From: JAOABP01 sp964590395
GTDB taxonomy: Bacteria > Hydrothermota > Tepidihabitantia > Tepidihabitantales > Tepidihabitantaceae
Direction: 5' to 3'
Assembly (NCBI GenBank): GCA_964590395.1
Contig: CAZPVT010000021.1
Span: 1-64,000, forward strand
DNA length: 64,000 bases
Of this stretch, positions 9,460 through 18,117 are shown piece by piece. Position numbers and translations under genes: made by a program. A model generated the notes under the pieces. That model was not told the DNA's origin. It did no database searches and was given only the letters and a program-made list of their open reading frames with translations. Within the stretch, counting starts at the first letter, position 1; the number at the start of each line of letters is the position of its first letter.

Positions 9460-11256
9460 TTAAGGACTGACAACCACCTTTGCGGTTAAGACCTGCTTTT
9501 CACTTGCCAACCGGACGAAATAAACACCGTTACTGACTAATCGCGGAGCGAGTTCAATTGTGCCTTCCGGTGCTACGATGCGCCGTGTGTAGATCGTTCT
9601 CCCCGCGGCATCAAAAATTGTCAGGTCGCCGGCTTTGGCTGTACCGAGTGAGTAATTGATCTTTAGCCTTCGGTTACGGGCGGGATTCGGAATATGGAGA
9701 TAACCCAAGTTGAGTTTACCGGTAGTACCGGCAACTGCGGAACGTTCAGTTGGCAGTGGACTGGCAATACCAGTACCGGGCACATAACGCCAAACTTCAC
9801 AGGTTTTATTGCCTTTTAGTGCAAACAGAACTCCATTCCGCCAGCAGGTGATGTCACCACCGTCTTTGACCCTTTTCTTAACTCCGGTTGTGCCAACAGT
9901 GGGGATGGTGTCCAGTTCAATCCAGGAGTCACCCTCAGGGAAGTATCGCCAGAATTCTGAGGTGTTGCCGCCCTTGAGCGCAAGAATTGAGTTAAACGCC
10001 CAGGTTGCAGAGCCACCATCTTTTGAGCGTTTACGAGTCAGCATCGTCGGGCTACTAACCGGCATTCCGGTAAGCGGGGTCATCTGCCAGGCACCCAGTA
10101 GCAGATCGTAGCAGTAGAACTCATGATACTTGCCTTTGTGCGCAAATAGACTCGCCTCGCCGTCGGAAACCAACCAGGAGCCCTGCGCCCATTTTCTCAA
10201 ACCAGGTGCAGTGGGCAACTCTTCCCATTCCTGACGAAGGATGTTGTAGCGGTAGAACTCATTTCTTGGACCTTTAAGGAGATAGATATAACGAACCCCC
10301 ATGTCGTTGACACACTCCATGTCACAACCGACCTTAACCTTACGTATCCCAGGTACATCTGGTAACTGCTCCCATTCATTGTTGTAGCAGTTATGGCGCC
10401 AGAAACCGCTGGTGTTATTGCCTTTGAGCGCATAGATATAGCCATTGTGATCAGAGCAGGCGGTGGCACCCTTGCCCGGTTTTTTCCCCTCTCTGCCGTC
10501 GGGCCAGTGAGGAAGTGAGTCCCAGGTGTTATTCAATGGGTTATACCGGTAAAAATCGGCAGATTTGTTGCCCTTGGCAATATAAATCATGTCAGTAACC
10601 GGGTCAGCAACGATAAACCCGCCACCGCGAACCGCTCGGCCACTGGGATAAGCAGGAGCCGGTTCGACCTCACGCCAACCTTCAGGCCAGTTAGGACGAT
10701 CGAGGACCTTAAAGACCGCGGCTACCGTATCATTGCTTGGATTGGTATCAGTTGCTAAATATACCGAACAGCGCGCAGTGTGTGCGCCCAGGTTGCGCAG
10801 TCGATAACTCTGGAATGTTACAAGAGCAGTCCGTCCCGCATCAACCGTTACCACTTTCGGATTCTGATAGACAGTGGTATTTCCCCTTTTTATAGAAAAC
10901 ACCACCGAGAACATTTCGCTGACACTGCCCAGATTTGCCACCTCTGCTTTCGGAGTTACCGGATTGATGGTGTCAACTACACCGAGCGGAGCGAGGATTC
11001 GTACCGCGGCGACATCGTGTTTTGGACCGCTTTGCGGTCGCGGATGCCAGAAGCCGATCCAGGCACGGTAATTACCACCAGTGGCATAGCCAATCGTAGT
11101 TTGATGAAAACTGCCGTAACCGATATAACTACCACTGGTGGCTTTCACCCCGCCGGCATCAATTACCCATTCGGGCAGGCGGTAATTCTGTGCTGATAGC
11201 GCGGTTAATCCTATAAGGATTATTGAAAGTGTCGAGCGCCGGATGTTATTATTCAT
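9460..11256 (-). CDS. Secreted Kelch-like repeat protein with C-terminal sorting domain
   Basis: This 598-residue protein has a signal peptide (about residues 1-22, ending LTALSAQN). A CARDB-like beta-sandwich follows at about 75-185 (PKAEVANLGSVSEMFSVVF). Residues about 190-490 hold Kelch-like units with recurrent YRYNPLNNTWDSLP and ALKGNNTSGFWRYN motifs. The C-terminal 75 residues have the type IX secretion style (NPARNR, LTIFDAAGRTIYTR, ending GVYFVRLASEKQVLTAKV). It is probably exported and anchored or released at the cell surface; its ligand is unknown. It lies 28 bases after the upstream secreted-protein gene with GGAGGTGG before the ATG, so the two form one operon. Confidence 0.8.
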   Translation of the reverse strand: MNNNIRRSTLSIILIGLTALSAQNYRLPEWVIDAGGVKATSGSYIGYGSFHQTTIGYATGGNYRAWIGFWHPRPQSGPKHDVAAVRILAPLGVVDTINPVTPKAEVANLGSVSEMFSVVFSIKRGNTTVYQNPKVVTVDAGRTALVTFQSYRLRNLGAHTARCSVYLATDTNPSNDTVAAVFKVLDRPNWPEGWREVEPAPAYPSGRAVRGGGFIVADPVTDMIYIAKGNKSADFYRYNPLNNTWDSLPHWPDGREGKKPGKGATACSDHNGYIYALKGNNTSGFWRHNCYNNEWEQLPDVPGIRKVKVGCDMECVNDMGVRYIYLLKGPRNEFYRYNILRQEWEELPTAPGLRKWAQGSWLVSDGEASLFAHKGKYHEFYCYDLLLGAWQMTPLTGMPVSSPTMLTRKRSKDGGSATWAFNSILALKGGNTSEFWRYFPEGDSWIELDTIPTVGTTGVKKRVKDGGDITCWRNGVLFALKGNKTCEVWRYVPGTGIASPLPTERSAVAGTTGKLNLGYLHIPNPARNRRLKINYSLGTAKAGDLTIFDAAGRTIYTRRIVAPEGTIELAPRLVSNGVYFVRLASEKQVLTAKVVVSP

Positions 11257-11284
11257 CTTCCACCTCCGTTCCCGGTTTTCAGAG

Positions 11285-12709
11285 TTACCGGACCGGGGGT
11301 GCGCTGGGTTGAGTTGCCTTTACCGCCGGCACCGCCAGGTCCGCAGGTGCTTCGGGTGCAACTGGAAAACGCAGGTGCTCATCACCTTTTCTCAGTCCGA
11401 TCACCCGGTAGAAAAATCCCGCGCTGGATTTGCCATTCTGCAGTTCATAGACATCAAAACCGGTGGCGTCAGTTTTGACATAGACACCATTACACTCATC
11501 GGCCAGGGTTACGAACACCAGTAGAGGCCGGTCTTGAGTTACCGCGACACAGTCCAGAAACAGTGGATCAAGATTGACCCGGCAATGGCCATTCACCAGC
11601 CGGGCAGAGCCAAAGTCCTCAAAGTAGGGCTGGGGTGATTCCGGAGCAAAAAGTACCCGTTTGCCCGCGCGGGTGTTCATAATTGTTGATTTATTCCCGT
11701 CACTGAGGATGCCGTATCTGGTCCCGGCGTGATGATAGGCGATATAGGCATACACGGTATCGGTTCCGGTGCCATAGGTGCGAAAATAACCACCGCCCCG
11801 GTTGCCGGTTAAATTTCGTGCCAGACCATAAACGCCGATGGTTGAACCATTGAACGCACCCCCACAACCACTGGCAAGGGTATAGACCGTATCCTGAATG
11901 CCATTGCCCATTGAGGCAACACCGGTACCGGTGGCACTGCTGGCATAGCCGAAAAGTCCAAAATCCTTAGCAGAAAATGTGCCCCCAGAACCACTGGTTA
12001 AATAGACTAAGGGGTCGTTATTACCACTGCCACCGATCGCGGTTCCTTTTAAGTGGGAGTTGTGTCCCCGGACACCGAAGTTGGAATCACCCTGAACTCT
12101 GCCGAAGACCCCGGCGTTGCTGTTGCTGTTTGATTGACCGTAGAGTGCAGCACTGCCCGTGACGCCACTAGCATAAGCGGCAAACTGCCCCTGTGCCCAA
12201 CCGTTTCCTGAGATGTAGAAGTTGGCACTGCCCTGCAGGTTATTCTGATTATAGATGAACTGGTGGGCATGTCTGCCATCAAGCATATCCGCATTGTCCG
12301 CTCTTGCCGATTGGATGCTGTAGGGCATTGAGGTGATCTCAGTGCGGGGTAAAAGCACCTGGCTATTAACCGTTAATTGAAACCAGCGGCGCAAGCCAAG
12401 CCGGAAAATCGTGGTGTCCGCCTCGGCAAGTTGCAGTTTGAGGTTAAAAATTCCCTGCTGGACTGAAACCGGATTGAGTATCCACTGTTTAAGCAGGTTC
12501 CCGCCGTTTTCCGAATCATAAATACCGATGCCCATTGACACATTGGCATTAATCGGGTTGCCAGTTGGGTCGGTCAAGTAGCCCTGATAGTTGAGGAACA
12601 TCGGCACGCCATCCTGAAACCCAATTTCAGCCCTGGGTTGCATTGGCAGGTCGGTGGCAAAGATAAAACCAGCCATCACGACCAAAATTACTGATAATAA
12701 TTTTATCAT
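11285..12709 (-). CDS. Secreted protein with glycine/serine-rich repeats
   Basis: This 474-residue protein has an N-terminal signal peptide (MIKLLSVILVVMAGFIFA). An N-terminal domain includes FLNYQGYLTDPTGNPI and a PRTEITSMPYS motif. The middle (about residues 150-320) is rich in Gly, Ser and Asn with recurring short units such as GVFGRVQGDSNFGVRG, reminiscent of surface or tail-fibre-like beta structures. The C-terminal domain is well folded (CNGVYVKTDATGFDVYELQ). I do not recognise a function. It has its own strong promoter and a long leader with AAGGAGG, and is followed by the Kelch-like gene. Confidence 0.75.
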   Translation of the reverse strand: MIKLLSVILVVMAGFIFATDLPMQPRAEIGFQDGVPMFLNYQGYLTDPTGNPINANVSMGIGIYDSENGGNLLKQWILNPVSVQQGIFNLKLQLAEADTTIFRLGLRRWFQLTVNSQVLLPRTEITSMPYSIQSARADNADMLDGRHAHQFIYNQNNLQGSANFYISGNGWAQGQFAAYASGVTGSAALYGQSNSNSNAGVFGRVQGDSNFGVRGHNSHLKGTAIGGSGNNDPLVYLTSGSGGTFSAKDFGLFGYASSATGTGVASMGNGIQDTVYTLASGCGGAFNGSTIGVYGLARNLTGNRGGGYFRTYGTGTDTVYAYIAYHHAGTRYGILSDGNKSTIMNTRAGKRVLFAPESPQPYFEDFGSARLVNGHCRVNLDPLFLDCVAVTQDRPLLVFVTLADECNGVYVKTDATGFDVYELQNGKSSAGFFYRVIGLRKGDEHLRFPVAPEAPADLAVPAVKATQPSAPPVR

Positions 12710-12775
12710 TCTTTTCCTCCTTCTTTTTAAAATAAAATCTTACTTACCTCTTGTGCTCCTTCCCCCTTCGTTTAC

Positions 12776-12804
12776 ATTATACTTAAACCCAGGCAGTTTG
12801 TCAA
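12776..12804 (-). promoter_or_regulatory. Promoter of the two secreted-protein genes
   Basis: Consensus TTGACA (12799-12804) and TATAAT (12776-12781), spacer 17, on the minus strand. The leader is about 60 bases and holds purine-rich AAGGAGG before the ATG at 12709. It contrasts with the leaderless promoters elsewhere in the window. Confidence 0.85.
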
Positions 12805-13309
12805 CAGGTTTAACTAATTCAGTTTTCAAAATATTTTTGTTTTTCTGAGCCGTAAACTGTCAGGCACTTTTTTATAATTTTATAAGGCAAATTCCAACTT
12901 TGTTATAAACCCAAAGCAAATGGGTTTGTTTACCAAACGCACAGAACACTAATAATATCTATTTATAAGCATACATTAAAGGACTGTTTTGATTGGTTAT
13001 TTTGTTTTTAAGTCTTTGATTTTGTTTATGTTATATTAATTTTTTTATCTTAACCCACCGGGCAGTATAGAGGACGGTGGTAGATATCGTTTTGAAGGGG
13101 GTTATATTTAGGGTTGGTGTTGCGGTTGGAAGTTTGGTTTTGGGGTTGGTTTTTGTCATCCTATTGATGGGAGCAGTTGAAGTTGTCTTTGCCTTGGTTT
13201 TCAGCGGGGTTTAGTTTTGGGCATCGGTAAGGGTTGTCATACTGATTGGTGGAAGGGCAGTAGTGGCGGTAATTTGAGCAATTGTATGTGTGGTAGTGAT
13301 GGCGTTTTT
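12805..13309. other. Intergenic region with weak hairpin and a G/T-rich, strand-asymmetric tract
   Basis: No convincing gene. The left half is AT-rich and holds a 7-bp hairpin (AAACCCA 12907-12913 / TGGGTTT 12921-12927). From about 13055 to 13305 the plus strand is strongly G/T-rich, so the minus strand is C/A-rich and G-poor directly downstream of the GNAT stop at 13310. A G-poor, C-rich transcript of this kind is what Rho loads on, so a Rho-dependent terminator for the murJ/pac2/GNAT side is a reasonable guess. One plus-strand frame is open and Val-rich at 13074-13212, but it has no start or ribosome site. Confidence 0.4.
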
Positions 13310-14083
13310 TCAGGTCTCAGGTTCAGAGACGATTTCGACCCGGAACTGCCAGCCATAGGACTGGAATCCGACCGCACGGGCGGTTGCGATCGAGGCGATG
13401 TTGCGTTCTGAGGTAATGTAGACCGGAATTTTGTTTTGCTGCAAGACCGCCTGGGTAGCATAGGAGAGCGCGGTTTTGCCGTAACCTTCTCGACGTTTAG
13501 CAGGGATGGTGCCCGGAACGCACATTTCCGCAACCTCCTTGTCTAAGTGTGGAACCTGCCAGGTGCCGGCAACTGAAACTGGCTGGTCTTTGCCAAAAGC
13601 GGCATAGCAGGTGCCTTCTTTAATGCTATGGTCAAGGTAACTGCCGTAAAGTCCAACTGCGGAGAGGAGCGGTATGTCAGCAATGGATATCTGGCGGCAG
13701 GGATGAAGGTTGTGAAGACGAAAACAGGTCGTGGTGACAAAGAGGATTGGACCGGATACGCTGGCAAGGCGATGTTTTAGTCCGAGTGTGTGAGCAACTA
13801 CATTGAGGAGTTGCTGTTGTCCCTGCGGAGTATGGAATTCGCCGAGTGACATTCTGTTGGTCTGGTTGCGGACTGGGATTTCCAGTTTGTGCTGGACCGA
13901 GATGATACAGCGGTTGCCGGTGGCAATCAGGTAAAGGGCAAAGGTGTTGTGGTAGTTGATCTCGGGCTGATCACGTCGGTCCGAGGGGGCAACAACTACC
14001 GTGCCTGGGCTGACTTTGGTAAGGTCGCAGTCCAGGTAACGGGAGAAGAACTCATCGAGGATCGCCCTGACCGATCGCATCAA
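13310..14083 (-). CDS. GNAT-family N-acetyltransferase
   Basis: This is a 257-residue protein with a C-terminal GNAT fold. The acetyl-CoA loop motif is RREGYGKTALSY (about residues 197-208), preceded by a VPGTIPAK strand. SERNIASIATARAVGFQSYG is the usual end of the fold, where ERN..S..A...GF contacts CoA and substrate. The N-terminal 150 residues are divergent and match no domain I know, so the substrate is unknown. It starts six bases after the stop of the PAC2 gene and is likely translated with it. Confidence 0.75.
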   Translation of the reverse strand: MMRSVRAILDEFFSRYLDCDLTKVSPGTVVVAPSDRRDQPEINYHNTFALYLIATGNRCIISVQHKLEIPVRNQTNRMSLGEFHTPQGQQQLLNVVAHTLGLKHRLASVSGPILFVTTTCFRLHNLHPCRQISIADIPLLSAVGLYGSYLDHSIKEGTCYAAFGKDQPVSVAGTWQVPHLDKEVAEMCVPGTIPAKRREGYGKTALSYATQAVLQQNKIPVYITSERNIASIATARAVGFQSYGWQFRVEIVSEPET

Positions 14084-14089
14084 CCGGTT

Positions 14090-15046
14090 TTATTCTTGGT
14101 TTTTTTTCTTATCAAACAGATCAAGGAATCGGTCTTCATAGAGCGGGAAAAGTCCCCAACGGTCCAGTTCCTCTTTGAGTTCTTTTGCCTTAGAACGGTC
14201 GCGCTGTGCCTCTTCAAACAGTTTTTCAATATGAGCCATCAGTTCGTGAGGTTCGGGTTGTTCTGACGGCGGCGTTTCTTCGCCGGGTTCGTGTTCATCA
14301 GCGGGTTCAGGGGAGCGGCGCAGGGTATCAAGCGCTGCAGCAACCCGACGTTCAAATTCGCCCATCATCCGGTCGGCTTCGCGGATCCGTTCGTCAAGTT
14401 CGGTGGTGTCAATTGTGGTGTTTAGGATCTTGCAGAAGACATCAATGATTGCTTTGGAGGCTTTTGGGTTGGGGGCTTCAATTGCGTACTGGGGCATAGT
14501 GGCAAGGAAACTGGCAGCCGGGATAGCCCGGGATTTGGCAAGTCCGAGCAAAAGGCCGTTGAGGCCGGAGATCCTGCCCTCTTTTAAAGGCTCAATACCG
14601 AGGTTGATAAACCGCTGGCGCAGGGCGGAATCGGTGGCGACCCCGAAGACCTGGGTCGGGTGGCGGTAACTCATTGGGGTGGCAAACGCAGCACCGGTAA
14701 ATACTGTGTCGACACCGGCTCCCTGGGCGATGTCAAGGAGTTCACTGGCAATTCTTATTCCCGGTTCACCGCCAATCTGTGCTTCGCCTTCAAAGATGAA
14801 CAGCGGTGGTTCATTAACATAGAAGATTATTTGACGGGGCGGGTGTGGGATGGTGCCGATGCCATCTTCAACCTCAATTGCATCAGGCAGGAAATAAGGG
14901 GTGGCGTCAATTTCCGCATAGGGTTCGCCATGGAGTTTCATCCGCAGATAACTGGCGGCAAGAATGCCAACATGCCCCATTCCGGGCCAGCAGGCGATGA
15001 GCACCGGTGCCTGGTATCTTTTCGGCGTGTAGTATTTTATCGGCAT
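14090..15046 (-). CDS. PAC2-family (proteasome assembly chaperone-like) protein
   Basis: This is a 318-residue protein. Residues about 1-215 match the PAC2 fold seen in archaeal and actinobacterial proteins related to proteasome assembly chaperones (PVLIACWPGMGHVGILAASYL near the N-terminus, then FTGAAFATPMSYRHP, GRISGLNGLLLGLAK and ATMPQYAIEAPNPKAS). The C-terminal 100 residues are charged and helical (EEAQRDRSKAKELKEELDRWG), probably a coiled coil. No proteasome gene is visible here. The promoter at 15056-15083 puts the transcript start within three bases of the ATG. Confidence 0.83.
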   Translation of the reverse strand: MPIKYYTPKRYQAPVLIACWPGMGHVGILAASYLRMKLHGEPYAEIDATPYFLPDAIEVEDGIGTIPHPPRQIIFYVNEPPLFIFEGEAQIGGEPGIRIASELLDIAQGAGVDTVFTGAAFATPMSYRHPTQVFGVATDSALRQRFINLGIEPLKEGRISGLNGLLLGLAKSRAIPAASFLATMPQYAIEAPNPKASKAIIDVFCKILNTTIDTTELDERIREADRMMGEFERRVAAALDTLRRSPEPADEHEPGEETPPSEQPEPHELMAHIEKLFEEAQRDRSKAKELKEELDRWGLFPLYEDRFLDLFDKKKNQE

Positions 15047-15055
15047 AGTATTATC

Positions 15056-15083
15056 ATTTTAGCGAAAAAATAATTCTTATCAA
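15056..15083 (-). promoter_or_regulatory. Promoter of pac2-GNAT, nearly leaderless
   Basis: TTGATA (15078-15083) and TAAAAT (15056-15061), spacer 16, on the minus strand. The -10 ends nine bases before the ATG, so the leader would be about two bases. Confidence 0.6.
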
Positions 15084-15127
15084 CCAATTTCATCATCAGA
15101 TGGCTAAACGGTGGTGAGGAGGCAGTT

Positions 15128-16717
15128 TCAGCCTTGACCCAGCCGCTGAAAGAAGGCAAGCGCGACCGCGCTGACCTCTTTTATCTTCAAAAGACGGGCA
15201 AGGACATAGTAGAGGAAAATGCCGATTGTGCCTGTTACGAGCAGTTCTAAGAGTTTTAGAGGGAAGTGGGTCGGAAAAGGGAGTTGTTCAAAGGTGTGGG
15301 CGATAAGTGCGGTAGCAATGCCGGCAATCAACGCGGCAATCAGGGTACGGAAAAAAACTGAGGTCGTGTGGCGGCGAAAAAGTTCTGGTTGACTGCGCGT
15401 GAGTAGGAGATAGAGTAGTACGAAGTTCAAAAACTGGGTTAGCGAAGCAGTAAGGGGGAAGGAGCGAAAACCGATAATCCGCATTAGAAAGAGGTTGATC
15501 AGGATGTTAGCGGTGACGACGATTATGGCAACTACGGTTGGGGTTCGGGTGTCGCCGGTAGCATAAAAACCGCTCGCACAGTTTCGGGTCGCTGCCGCCG
15601 GGAAAATGCCTAAAGAGTATAGAGCGAGCGCCTGGGCGGTAAGGCGGGTGTCAAGCGGAGTGAACCGGCCGTGTTCATAGAGCAGTCGAACAAGAGGTTG
15701 GGCAAGGACAAGGAGAAGCACCGCCGCAGGTATCGTGAGCACGGCAACCAGATTTAATCCGTGATTAAATTGGTCGGGGTCAATTTTGTCCGTGGCGGTG
15801 TGAGTCAGTTGTGCAAGAGCGACCGTGCCGATCGCCACGCCGAAAAGTCCGGCAGGCAGGTGCTGAATCCGGTAGGCGTAACTGACCCAGGTTATTGAAC
15901 CCGTGGGCAGGAAGGTTAATAAAAAGGTGTTGATCAAAAAGTTGACCTGCCAGGTGGCAAGTCCTAATAGCATCGGTAGCCAGCGGCGAAAAACTTGACG
16001 CAGTTGTGGGTCGCGAAAATCCAATGCCAAAGTGTAGCGAAAGCCAAAGGCACGTACTCGGGGTAACTGGATTAAAAACTGGCAAACCGCACCGATAGTA
16101 ACGCCGTAAGCCATGGCGAGAATCTCAGGGTGTCCGAGTTTAGTAAAGATGGAGTAGGTGGCAAGGGGAAAGAGTGCGGATAGGATGTTGAATGCTGCTG
16201 GAGCCACCGCTGGAGTAAAGAAACTGCCAGAAGCGTTAAGGATGCCCATTGCCCAAGCAGCAAGGGCAACAAATAAAAGGAAGGGAAACATAATTCTGGT
16301 GAGGGTGATGGTGAGAGAAAGTTTTTCGAAATCAGGCCGATACCCCCAGGCAACCAGTTTGACAATATAGGGCGCAAAGATGATGCCCGCGATAACTAAG
16401 GTGGTGATAACAAGCAGGATGGCGTTGAACGTATTCGCGGCAAAATACCAGGTTTTCTTTTCGTCCCCCTGTCGCAGGCTCTGGACAAAGGTTGGGATAA
16501 ACGCTGCGGATAGAGCACTTTCAGCAAAAAGGTCGCGGAAGAGGTTGGGAATGCGGAAGGCGACATTAAATGCGTCGGTGGTGACGCCGGCGCCGAAGAG
16601 ATAGGCAAAGACCGACTCGCGCACGACACCGAGAAGCCGGGAGATCAGAGTGCCGATAGTGAAGAGTCCAACCCGCCGGGTGAAGCGAGCAGAACTTATG
16701 TCAGTGTTAATAGGCAT
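15128..16717 (-). CDS. murJ: Lipid II flippase MurJ (MviN)
   Basis: This 529-residue protein is of normal length for MurJ, the MOP-superfamily flippase that moves lipid II across the inner membrane for peptidoglycan synthesis. Visible features are the N-terminal RRVGLFTIGTLISRLLGVVRESVFAYLFGAG, the conserved AFNVAFRIPNLFRDLFAESALSAAFIP, and about 14 hydrophobic helices. Conserved charged residues lie in the first helices (Arg near residue 24, Asp near 41, Arg near 52). The promoter puts transcription at the ATG itself. It is transcribed separately from pac2, which has its own promoter. Confidence 0.97.
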   Translation of the reverse strand: MPINTDISSARFTRRVGLFTIGTLISRLLGVVRESVFAYLFGAGVTTDAFNVAFRIPNLFRDLFAESALSAAFIPTFVQSLRQGDEKKTWYFAANTFNAILLVITTLVIAGIIFAPYIVKLVAWGYRPDFEKLSLTITLTRIMFPFLLFVALAAWAMGILNASGSFFTPAVAPAAFNILSALFPLATYSIFTKLGHPEILAMAYGVTIGAVCQFLIQLPRVRAFGFRYTLALDFRDPQLRQVFRRWLPMLLGLATWQVNFLINTFLLTFLPTGSITWVSYAYRIQHLPAGLFGVAIGTVALAQLTHTATDKIDPDQFNHGLNLVAVLTIPAAVLLLVLAQPLVRLLYEHGRFTPLDTRLTAQALALYSLGIFPAAATRNCASGFYATGDTRTPTVVAIIVVTANILINLFLMRIIGFRSFPLTASLTQFLNFVLLYLLLTRSQPELFRRHTTSVFFRTLIAALIAGIATALIAHTFEQLPFPTHFPLKLLELLVTGTIGIFLYYVLARLLKIKEVSAVALAFFQRLGQG

Positions 16718-16722
16718 AGCGG

Positions 16723-16751
16723 AGTATAATCACAGATCGGCGTAAATGCAA
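16723..16751 (-). promoter_or_regulatory. Leaderless promoter of murJ
   Basis: TTGCAT (16746-16751) and TATACT (16723-16728), spacer 17, on the minus strand. The -10 ends five bases before the ATG (16717), so transcription should start at or inside the start codon. Confidence 0.7.
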
Positions 16752-16915
16752 AAAGAGCGGTTCTTTATTAGCAAGAAAAAGGCAAGGGTAAACAGACTGT
16801 TCAAAAGTCAATAGCGATTTATCTACAAGGAGTAAGTTAGGAACGGGTATTAGGCTTACGGCTAAAAGATAAGCATTTCGTTCGCGATAACCGGAGAGAG
16901 GTGAGCAGATTAAAC

Positions 16916-16956
16916 TTGACAGCGATAGGGAAAATCTTTATCATTAGTTAAAGGAG
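16916..16956 (+). promoter_or_regulatory. Promoter of the type IV pilus cluster
   Basis: TTGACA (16916-16921) and TATCAT (16939-16944), spacer 17. The predicted start (about 16951) coincides with an AAGGAG ribosome site at 16951-16956, so the leader is about 13 bases. Confidence 0.75.
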
Positions 16957-16963
16957 CCTGTTA

Positions 16964-17500
16964 ATGTTTAAGCAAAATAAAGGTTTCACGCTCGTGGAGT
17001 TGTTGGTGGTTATCTTAATTCTAGGGGTGCTGATGGGAATGTCCGTACCGCGGTTTGCGGGTATCAGACAACAGGCGAGGATAGCGGCGATGAAAATTAA
17101 TCTGCACAATGTGCAAACTGCAATTGAGATCTTTCACCAGGAGTTTGGCTATTATGCAGAAGACTTTTATGAGGATGGTTATGGCTGTGTGTTCCCCGGG
17201 GGGGAGTATGATGTTAGAATAGGGAAGTTGCCCACCAACCCTTGGAACGGCAAAGAGATGGACCCAGATGAATTCAATCCTGAGGATTACGATGATATTA
17301 CCGAGGTTGCCAACAAAGATGAGTATGGTCCCAATGATGTTTACGGTTATGACCCAGGAAACATAATTTATAAGGTGTATGACCCCCCTGGTTCGGCGTA
17401 CCCGACCAATTATGGACTTTTGGGTATTGACCATAGCGGTTGTTCAATCCGGGATTTCACCCCAGATGGCGATGCGGTGATTTTTGTCTTGCACAATTAA
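16964..17500 (+). CDS. Type IV pilin-like protein (pseudopilin 1)
   Basis: This is a 178-residue prepilin. A short basic leader MFKQNKG is followed by the class III cleavage site G|FTLVELLVV with Glu at mature position 5 and a 20-residue hydrophobic helix. It would be cleaved and methylated by the prepilin peptidase encoded at 26096. The C-terminal globular part is acidic (repeated Asp/Glu/Tyr, DEFNPEDYDDITEVANKDEYGP), recalling the calcium-binding loop of GspG-type major pseudopilins. First gene of the pilus cluster. It could be the major pilin or a major pseudopilin; sequence alone does not decide. Confidence 0.88.
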   Translation: MFKQNKGFTLVELLVVILILGVLMGMSVPRFAGIRQQARIAAMKINLHNVQTAIEIFHQEFGYYAEDFYEDGYGCVFPGGEYDVRIGKLPTNPWNGKEMDPDEFNPEDYDDITEVANKDEYGPNDVYGYDPGNIIYKVYDPPGSAYPTNYGLLGIDHSGCSIRDFTPDGDAVIFVLHN

Positions 17501-17528
17501 AGGTGGGTAAATTATGAGACGAAAACAG

Positions 17529-17557
17529 TTGACAATGGGTTGTAATAAATCTATAAT
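17529..17557 (+). promoter_or_regulatory. Internal leaderless promoter of pseudopilin 2
   Basis: Perfect TTGACA (17529-17534) and TATAAT (17552-17557) with a 17-base spacer. The -10 ends seven bases before ATG 17565. The promoter lies inside the longer reading frame that opens at 17514, which argues that 17565 is a real start. Confidence 0.75.
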
Positions 17558-17564
17558 TAACATT

Positions 17565-18107
17565 ATGCCCAGCGGTTTTGGGTACACGCAGGGGTTTACC
17601 CTGGTTGAACTGCTGGTGGTCATTTCTGTTCTGGGAATTCTCCTTGCCTTTCTTGTACCGACGATGATCTCCCGGGTCGCAACCAATGCCCGGCGCACTG
17701 TAACTCAGCAGGAGATGAATGTGCTCCGCGAAGCGATTATGGGTAATCCAGACCTGCGCGTCGGTGGCGAGATCGCAGGGTACGGATTTAAACAGGATGT
17801 CGGCAGGTTGCCGCGGGATCTGGTGGAACTGGCAACCAGAAATCCGTTTGAGGGTATGTATGCTCCAAGGATGTATGTGGGAAAGGAGACGCTGCCAGCT
17901 TGGGATCCCTACATCAAACGGGGATGGAACGGACCTTATATCCGTGAGGATGGGCAGATGGGTTATCTATATGATGCCTGGGGAACCGAATATCGCTTCT
18001 TGGTGGAAAATAACGAGACAGTAGGTTTGGTGAGTGCTGGGCCAGACGGACTTTTCTGGGGTCAGCCCGGCGCAGTAAAAAATGATGACATAAGAGTCAG
18101 ATTTTAA
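17565..18107 (+). CDS. Type IV pilin-like protein (pseudopilin 2)
   Basis: With ATG 17565 this is a 180-residue prepilin whose 10-residue leader MPSGFGYTQG precedes the cleavage site G|FTLVELLVV and a hydrophobic helix. A consensus promoter ends seven bases before this ATG. The frame also opens at ATG 17514 with a GGTGGG site, which would give an unusual 27-residue leader; both starts may be used. The mature part has the MNVLREAIMGNPDLRVGGEIAGYGF and GWNGPYIREDGQMGYLYDAWG motifs shared with the next two genes, so pseudopilins 2-4 are paralogous. Confidence 0.85.
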   Translation: MPSGFGYTQGFTLVELLVVISVLGILLAFLVPTMISRVATNARRTVTQQEMNVLREAIMGNPDLRVGGEIAGYGFKQDVGRLPRDLVELATRNPFEGMYAPRMYVGKETLPAWDPYIKRGWNGPYIREDGQMGYLYDAWGTEYRFLVENNETVGLVSAGPDGLFWGQPGAVKNDDIRVRF

Positions 18108-18117
18108 GGGGGGGAGA

